In this document: in pieces, positions 58,773 to 64,000 of the stretch
How the letters are laid out: each line of letters opens with the position of its first letter
How positions within the stretch are numbered: the stretch's first letter is position 1
Source of the DNA: Halichoerus grypus
Lineage: Eukaryota > Chordata > Mammalia > Carnivora > Phocidae
Assembly: GCF_964656455.1 (NCBI RefSeq)
Contig: NC_135720.1
Span: 110,682,696-110,746,695 of the forward strand
Length of the DNA stretch: 64,000 nt
Direction: 5' to 3'
Notes under the pieces: generated by a model
The model's input: the letters and a program-made list of their open reading frames with translations, nothing else
The model's database searches: none
What the model was told of the DNA's origin: nothing
Translations under genes and position numbers: made by a program

Positions 58773-58860
58773 ATAAAGGAAGGAGAGGGAAGAGAGGAGA
58801 GAAGAGGAGACATTGGGGAGGCAAGGGAAGGAGAGGGAGGTGAAGGAAGAGAAGGAAAAA
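58773..58860. repeat. GA-rich purine tract
   Basis: About 88 nt of nearly pure A/G: AAAGGAAGGAGAGGGAAGAG to GGTGAAGGAAGAGAAGG. Not obviously a SINE tail. Confidence 0.92.
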
Positions 58861-60900
58861 TCAAATCACAATGCCTCCTCCATTCTAAAAATCATTCCAG
58901 TTGCCTAGAAGATTAGATGATTAAAGACTAGTAACAATCTGTGTGCCACCTCATACACTTACAGCCACAAAGTCTAACTTCCTACAACAGCTAGGAAGCA
59001 AGAAACAACTCTACTAAATCATCACTCTTTGCTCACCCCAGGCAAACAAGAAAAAGGCCAGTTCAAACAGATGACATCCTAGCTGGCAATGACAAAGGAG
59101 GCTTTCAACAGTGCATCCAGCCTGTCTGAACTGTTACACATCACTCTAAATCATTCAATGTCTGCAAAGTTTTCTTTCTAAGGGAATATTACAAAGGAAA
59201 AGATGGAGTTGTTAATAAGGGGGATTAGTTTCTAGAATGTAGCAATACGGGTCATACTACTTTAAAAGATAATTTCAATTTAACAACTTAGATTCCAGTT
59301 GGGGTACTGTAATAAACAGTGTCTTAACATTTTATACCAAATTCAAGGACAGCAAGGACACAACACACACCTCTAGTTTTAGGTTTTTGAAGTCCCCACA
59401 CTAAAAGATACATAGATGTAAAACAAGTCACCTTATCATCTGTGGCCCTGTACACATTACTAAGATCTTAGTCTAGCACTATCTAACAATTAAAACAAGA
59501 TGAGCCATGGTCATCAATAAACTAGTAAAAAGGAAGACAAAAATTAAAACATGTAAAAGCCCTCACAGGAAAGGAGGAAAAAAAAATACAAAGAACTAAA
59601 TAAAAATGCCGAATAATTTTTCTAAATAAGAGAAACTAATGACACTACCACCTCTAACACACAGTGGTATATATATACCCAAACACAAGGATTTCTTCCC
59701 TAAAATTATCTGTAAAAAAAAGAAAAAAGAAAAAAAAGGAATTGCTTTACAATTAAATCCTTACTTTTGAGGCTGGCACCAATAATTTTATACTAAATAC
59801 CAACAGGGGAAAAAGGAAAAAGCTCCCAAGAAACCTAAAAGTGAAAAACCCAGGCATGCAGTCATGCCCAGGGAAAGGGCATATGCGATTTCAAAAAGGA
59901 AGCCCATATCAATGGATTTAAACTCCCAGGGGCATCTATCGCAGTCAGAGTCTGTGAAAGGGCGAGACAGTGAAGTTCATCACCGGGCAGAAACACTTAA
60001 GTCTGGAAGGACGTGAGGCAACCCTAGTGTTGGACGCTTTGTCAAGGTTATTACAACGAACAAGTTTTAAAGGGAGTAAAATACAGTTTTAAATACATTT
60101 AATACTTAAGTGTGATCTCATAATTACAAGAGGTAGCTGCCACTGAAAAAGGCTTTTGAAGATCACTTAGAAAGCAATGAAATAAAAGCCTTGGAGTGTT
60201 AGGAAGATCACAAATAAAATTAAAATGATGGCAATTCTCCTAGTGTTACTTGAATAGATTCTTGTGGCTTCAGATAAAATTTCCAATCAGGGTAACATTT
60301 ATAGATTTTTAAAGTGCTCTATCTCAAATAACTTGTAAGGAAGTGAGTAACCGAAAAACTGTGGTCAATAACTTTAAACATGGTTTTAGTAAATATTAAA
60401 GACACTGATATCTGTGAAGATGTGAAAAGTTTGAATAAATTGCTTTCATAAACTGTGTGTGGAAAAACTAGTATTTTAAAATTTATATTAGGAACATATA
60501 CAAATGCATATAATTTTATATAACCTGTGATCTTAAACATGCATGTGAACTTACCATAGGAGTAAAATGAATAAATATAGAAGATCTCTTTATATTATTT
60601 TTTTAAGTGCATATAAAACTACAATTATCTCAAAATAGAGTTTTAAAATATGTATGTACCATTAGCATTTTAATTAGACATTTAATTATTTCACCTATAC
60701 CCCTAAAAGTTTCTATATTCAAGTTGACCAAACACTTCTTTTTCTTATGTAGAAAACAGAGGGCTGCCTTATATCCTGGTCTCTTCATTTGCAAATGTAT
60801 GATATTTTAAGAAATCTAAACTCTATGTTAGAAAAAAACTAATGCTCAGCAGAATTCACTTTTGTAGTAGATAAAAAAATCTTACCAAAAAAAAAAAAAA
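58861..60900. other. Single-copy intronic DNA with a small CpG cluster
   Basis: No repeat recognised. 59,885-60,060 carries seven CpG in about 175 nt (ATGCGATT, TATCGCAG, GGGCGAGA, CACCGGGC, GGACGTGA, GGACGCTT, CAACGAAC) in otherwise CpG-poor DNA; possible regulatory element. Not large or GC-rich enough for a CpG island. Confidence 0.5.
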
Positions 60901-60910
60901 AAAAAGACTA

Positions 60911-61090
60911 AGGGACACCTGGGTGGCTCAGTTGGTTAGGCGTCTCCTTTGGCTCAGGTCATGATCCCAGGTTCCTGGGATGGAGCCCCACTCAGGCTCT
61001 CTGCTCAGCCAGGAGCCTGCCTCTTCCTCTGCCTGCTGCTCCCCATGCTTATGCTCTCTGACAAATAAAATCTTAAAAAAAAAAAAAAAA
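60911..61090 (+). mobile_element. CAN-SINE (SINEC)
   Basis: AGGGACACCTGGGTGGCTCA, GGTTCCTGGGATGGAGCCCC and a long A tail. AAAAAGACTA is found before it (60,901) and after it (61,091). Confidence 0.95.
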
Positions 61091-61114
61091 AAAAAGACTA
61101 TTAAAAAAATTTAA

Positions 61115-61303
61115 GGGGTGCCTGGGTGGCTCAGTCGTTAAGCATCTGCCTTCGGCTCAGGTCATGATCTCAGGGCCCTGGGATCGAGCCCTGCATCGGG
61201 CTCCCTACTCAGCAGGAGGCCTGCTTCTCCCTCTCCCACTCCCCCTGCTTGTGTTCCCTCTCTCGCTGTCAAATAAATAAATAAAATCTTTAAAAAAAAA
61301 AAA
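61115..61303 (+). mobile_element. CAN-SINE, recent type
   Basis: GGGGTGCCTGGGTGGCTCAG, GGGCCCTGGGATCGAGCCC, AATAAATAAAATCTTT-A12. It lies 25 nt after the previous SINE. A third copy of AAAAAGACTA follows at about 61,310. Confidence 0.95.
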
Positions 61304-61436
61304 ACTTAAAAAAAGACTAAGTTCACTGCTGTCCAGCTACCTAAACAAATTTTATACACACTGATTATTAAATTTCTCACTTAAACTATTCCCATCTACT
61401 TTGTAATAATAGTTTTTTAGAATTCTACAGAAATGG

Positions 61437-61590
61437 AAGGCACTTTCTGGAGTGATGAAAATGTTCTTTATTGAGAGATGATTACATGTATACAAAGTAT
61501 ACACTTGTCAAAATTTATTACATGATACATTTAAGATTGTGCATTTTACTATATATAAATTATAGCTCAATAAAGTATTATTGGTACAGA
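61437..61590 (+). mobile_element. Old LINE-1 3' terminus
   Basis: CACTTTCTGGAGTGATGAAA, TATACACTTGTCAAAATTTA, AAGATTGTGCATTTTACTAT, AATTATAGCTCAATAAAGTA match the end of L1M elements, including the terminal AATAAA. Confidence 0.85.
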
Positions 61591-64000
61591 AAATAAATTT
61601 TTAAAAATTCTACACTACATTAGGTACTACTACCGGTCCATTACAAAAGGAATTCATGTTGCTATGAAAACAGCACAGTGAGATTGTATTTCCCAACCAT
61701 TTGGTATAAGGAGCAAAAATTTGAGAACTAAACTAAGAATAAAAAAACGAAGAGAGATACACTGAGGTATTCCCTGCCCTTATTTTTCTCCTGGCTAGCC
61801 ATGCTGCTGCCCCAAAGGAGTAGGGGAAAGGGACACTGACTATATTTATGGAGGTAAGAGTGTTTTTTCCTCAACAGTGGTCAACATAATTAAACGGCTA
61901 TGAAACTTCTGCAATGGGTTAATAATTAAACTCAAGAACCACTTCGTCTAAGGCAAAATACTGAGCTTTGCATTTTCCTTCATCTTTGCAACTATCATTA
62001 CATAAAAACTACTGAAGAATTATATATGAACCTGCCCTACCCAAGTGGCAAATACTTCTGCTTCATCCTGGTGAAGCGTGCATTTATCTACTCTTATGAG
62101 GCATTTACTTATCCATATTTATGGAAAATCAGATCAAATGCAGGATAATTTTTATGAAAGATGAAAACTAAACCTAAATCATTAGATCTTTCTTTGTCAG
62201 AAAATTAGTCATAAGCCTGGGAGATGACAGAGTTACAAGGGTTCAAACTACAAGGTTAAACAGGCTAGCAAGGGTAGATGTAGGGCTAAGGAAGAAAAGC
62301 ACAAGGTACTTGTGCTGGAAAATATCCAAGTAAAAAGACATCTACAAGATGCAACATTTCAGTACATAACATTTAGGTAAGATGCAAGTACCAACATGAC
62401 ATCTACTAAATATGGAGGAGAGGAAAGCAATATCTATCAATATATAAACACAAGAAAAAATTTAAATGTGCAGGTAATGTCACGGACATTAAAAAATGAA
62501 CATCTTTTATACTCCAATAGCACCTTTCATTTGTTCAAATTCTAAACATTTTATGTGCTTTATCAGTCTACTAGGATATTCTCAAGGGGTGGGTGAAAAG
62601 GTCAGGACCACACCTACTTTATGTAATGAGATATGGCTGAAAGATGATAGCAGAAAAGAAGCTGCTCTCCTTATTCCTAGTCTAAAACTCATTGAAAAGG
62701 AATTAAGTTCAAAATTTCCATTTCCTGGTTATTTTAGTCATTCACTTTAAAATACAAAATTGAGGGCGCCTGGGTGGCTCAGATGGTTACGCGTCTGCCT
62801 TCAGCTCAGGTCATGATCCCAGGGTCCTGGGATCGAGTTCCACATCATACTAGTAACAGCAGTGGCCTGGGAGGAAGGGGCCTGGCTTAAGTGTCTGACC
62901 TCACGTTTGGGTTTTCTTACCCTTTGTTAAAATAAAGTGGGTTACTTAGACCAGTGACCTATGACATTCTATGAGTCTATGACCATACAATAATATAATT
63001 ATGATCTACTAAGAGAACTACTAAACTCTCCATTATTTCTAGGTTAACTACCTACTAAAACCTTCTGATGGAGACTACTTCCTAACTTTCTAGTTTTCTC
63101 ACTCTGGAACATTTTTCTGAGATCTTCGTTGAATGCATACCCTGTGATAGTCTAATACTAAATATCGTAAAGGGATGGCCTACGATTTCTTTAAGCACCA
63201 CTCCAATTATAGGACTTGTTATCAGTGGTTTCAAATGCAAAAAGCATCATGGACTCTTATTTAACTGGTTTTCTTATCACCTTAGAATTCTTTGTACTAC
63301 CACTGGTACCAACCCAATCCTACTCCTATACTAAATTTCCAGAGCTGTTTACTTTCCTTAAGAAAATTATCTTGCCTTGACCCTGCCGAATACATACATA
63401 TACATACTATATCTATCCACCAACTTTTCTAAACCTCAGATATTTTGAATTTTAATCCAGTTGCCTACTGAATCATCTATCCTACCCAAACTTGATGTCA
63501 TTCACAAACTTAATGAGCATATTCTGTGTGCCACCATCTAAGACTCTGGTGGAAATATTAAAAAGCTCAGGACCCACCTCTCAGAATTCAGTGTAACAGA
63601 GTGCATGGCCCTCCTCCCCAGTGCTGAGGACCGGTGCTGAGCTGTGACAAACTGCTCTAAGAAGAGCTTAATAATCGTGGATCCATCTACCTTCCGGGCC
63701 ATAGAACTTGCTACTTTCCACAAACATAAGCTACCTTAATCAGCACAAGAAAAACAGGATGAAAGGCTAAAATCTAGCAGAAGACAGACCCATAACAGAT
63801 AACCTACACTAGGCACCTTAATATGGTGAGTCTGCAACAGCATCTTCTTCAAATACAGCAGTAGTTTCCGTTACAAGACTTGACTCAACTGGCTATATTT
63901 ACTTATGCTTGAGACCCTCCATAAAACAGACTGACAGGCCCACAGCTTGTCAGATGCTCTCCCAGCCAGCAAAACTTTTTTCCAATACAGAGGCTTATTT
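61591..64000. other. Single-copy intronic DNA
   Basis: Apart from the cut SINE at 62,763 no repeat, exon or promoter was recognised. Confidence 0.5.
62763..62847 (+). mobile_element. CAN-SINE lacking its 3' half
   Basis: GAGGGCGCCTGGGTGGCTCA through GGGTCCTGGGATCGAGTTCC, then stops at about CACATCA. The CT-rich body, AATAAA signal and A-tail are absent, so this copy was cut after insertion. Confidence 0.92.

Larger units (their letters stand above)
51576..64000 (-). other. ZFAND3: ZFAND3 intron upstream of the exon (partial)
   Basis: The 12.4 kb to the right of the exon is the 3' end of the preceding intron. No first exon, GC-rich promoter or CpG island lies within it, so the intron continues beyond the window. 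Contents are SINEs, one carnivore LINE-1 tail, MIR, an MLT1-type LTR, LINE-2 and single-copy DNA. Confidence 0.8.

Noticed and set aside
1..64000. CRISPR array or bacterial/phage operon
   Set aside because: The regularly recurring units are SINEs with A-tails and target-site duplications in a mammalian intron; there are no uniform spacers or bacterial coding frames.

Overview
The window is intronic DNA from a caniform carnivore of the arctoid type (bear, seal or mustelid group). The evidence is about 41 tRNA-Lys-derived carnivore SINEs (CAN-SINE/SINEC) whose body carries the arctoid-type block GATCCCAGGGTCCTGGGATC rather than the dog- or cat-type versions, plus carnivore LINE-1 tails. Species cannot be settled from repeats alone. 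Bacterial-style open reading frames are absent; nearly all long ORFs are repeat shadows.

Host gene: one real coding exon was found, 41 nt on the minus strand at 51,535-51,575, with a consensus acceptor and donor. It encodes SSKTMNLCSKCFA, the second half of the A20 zinc finger of ZFAND3. The window therefore lies inside ZFAND3, read right to left: 64,000-51,576 is the end of the intron before this exon (intron 1 if the usual gene structure holds) and 51,534-1 is the start of the next. No other ZFAND3 exon, CpG island or promoter was seen.

Layout by region: 0.2-4.2 kb, SINEs and an (AC)n. 5.3-10.1 kb, an old LINE-1 on the plus strand with a MaLR LTR and three SINEs inserted. 10.4-23 kb, mostly single-copy intron with scattered SINEs, MIRs and L1 scraps. 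23.5-25.5 kb, a minus-strand LINE-1 3' half. 25.6-29.8 kb, SINEs, MER5A-like and MER2/Tigger-like DNA transposons, and a plus-strand LINE-1 ORF2 fragment. 31.3-35.8 kb, a repeat-poor block. 35.8-40.7 kb, dense SINEs including a three-SINE stack. 40.75-43.87 kb, a processed ENSA pseudogene with long UTR, itself inside a LINE-1 3' end and carrying three SINEs. 44-50 kb, L1 tails, SINEs and a solo LTR at 50.1-50.85 kb. 51.5 kb, the exon. 52-57 kb, SINE, a LINE-1 tail with clear TSD, MIR, an MLT1 LTR and LINE-2. 58-62.9 kb, nested SINE pairs, a purine tract, a small CpG cluster and a 3'-truncated SINE.

No undescribed multi-gene system is apparent. The points most worth following up are the frame-breaking 41-nt exon that supplies half of a zinc finger, the layered insertion history around the ENSA retrocopy, serial SINE-into-SINE-tail insertions, a strong antisense bias of SINEs relative to ZFAND3, and the 4.5 kb repeat-poor block. 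All family names are from memory of consensus features; no database was searched.
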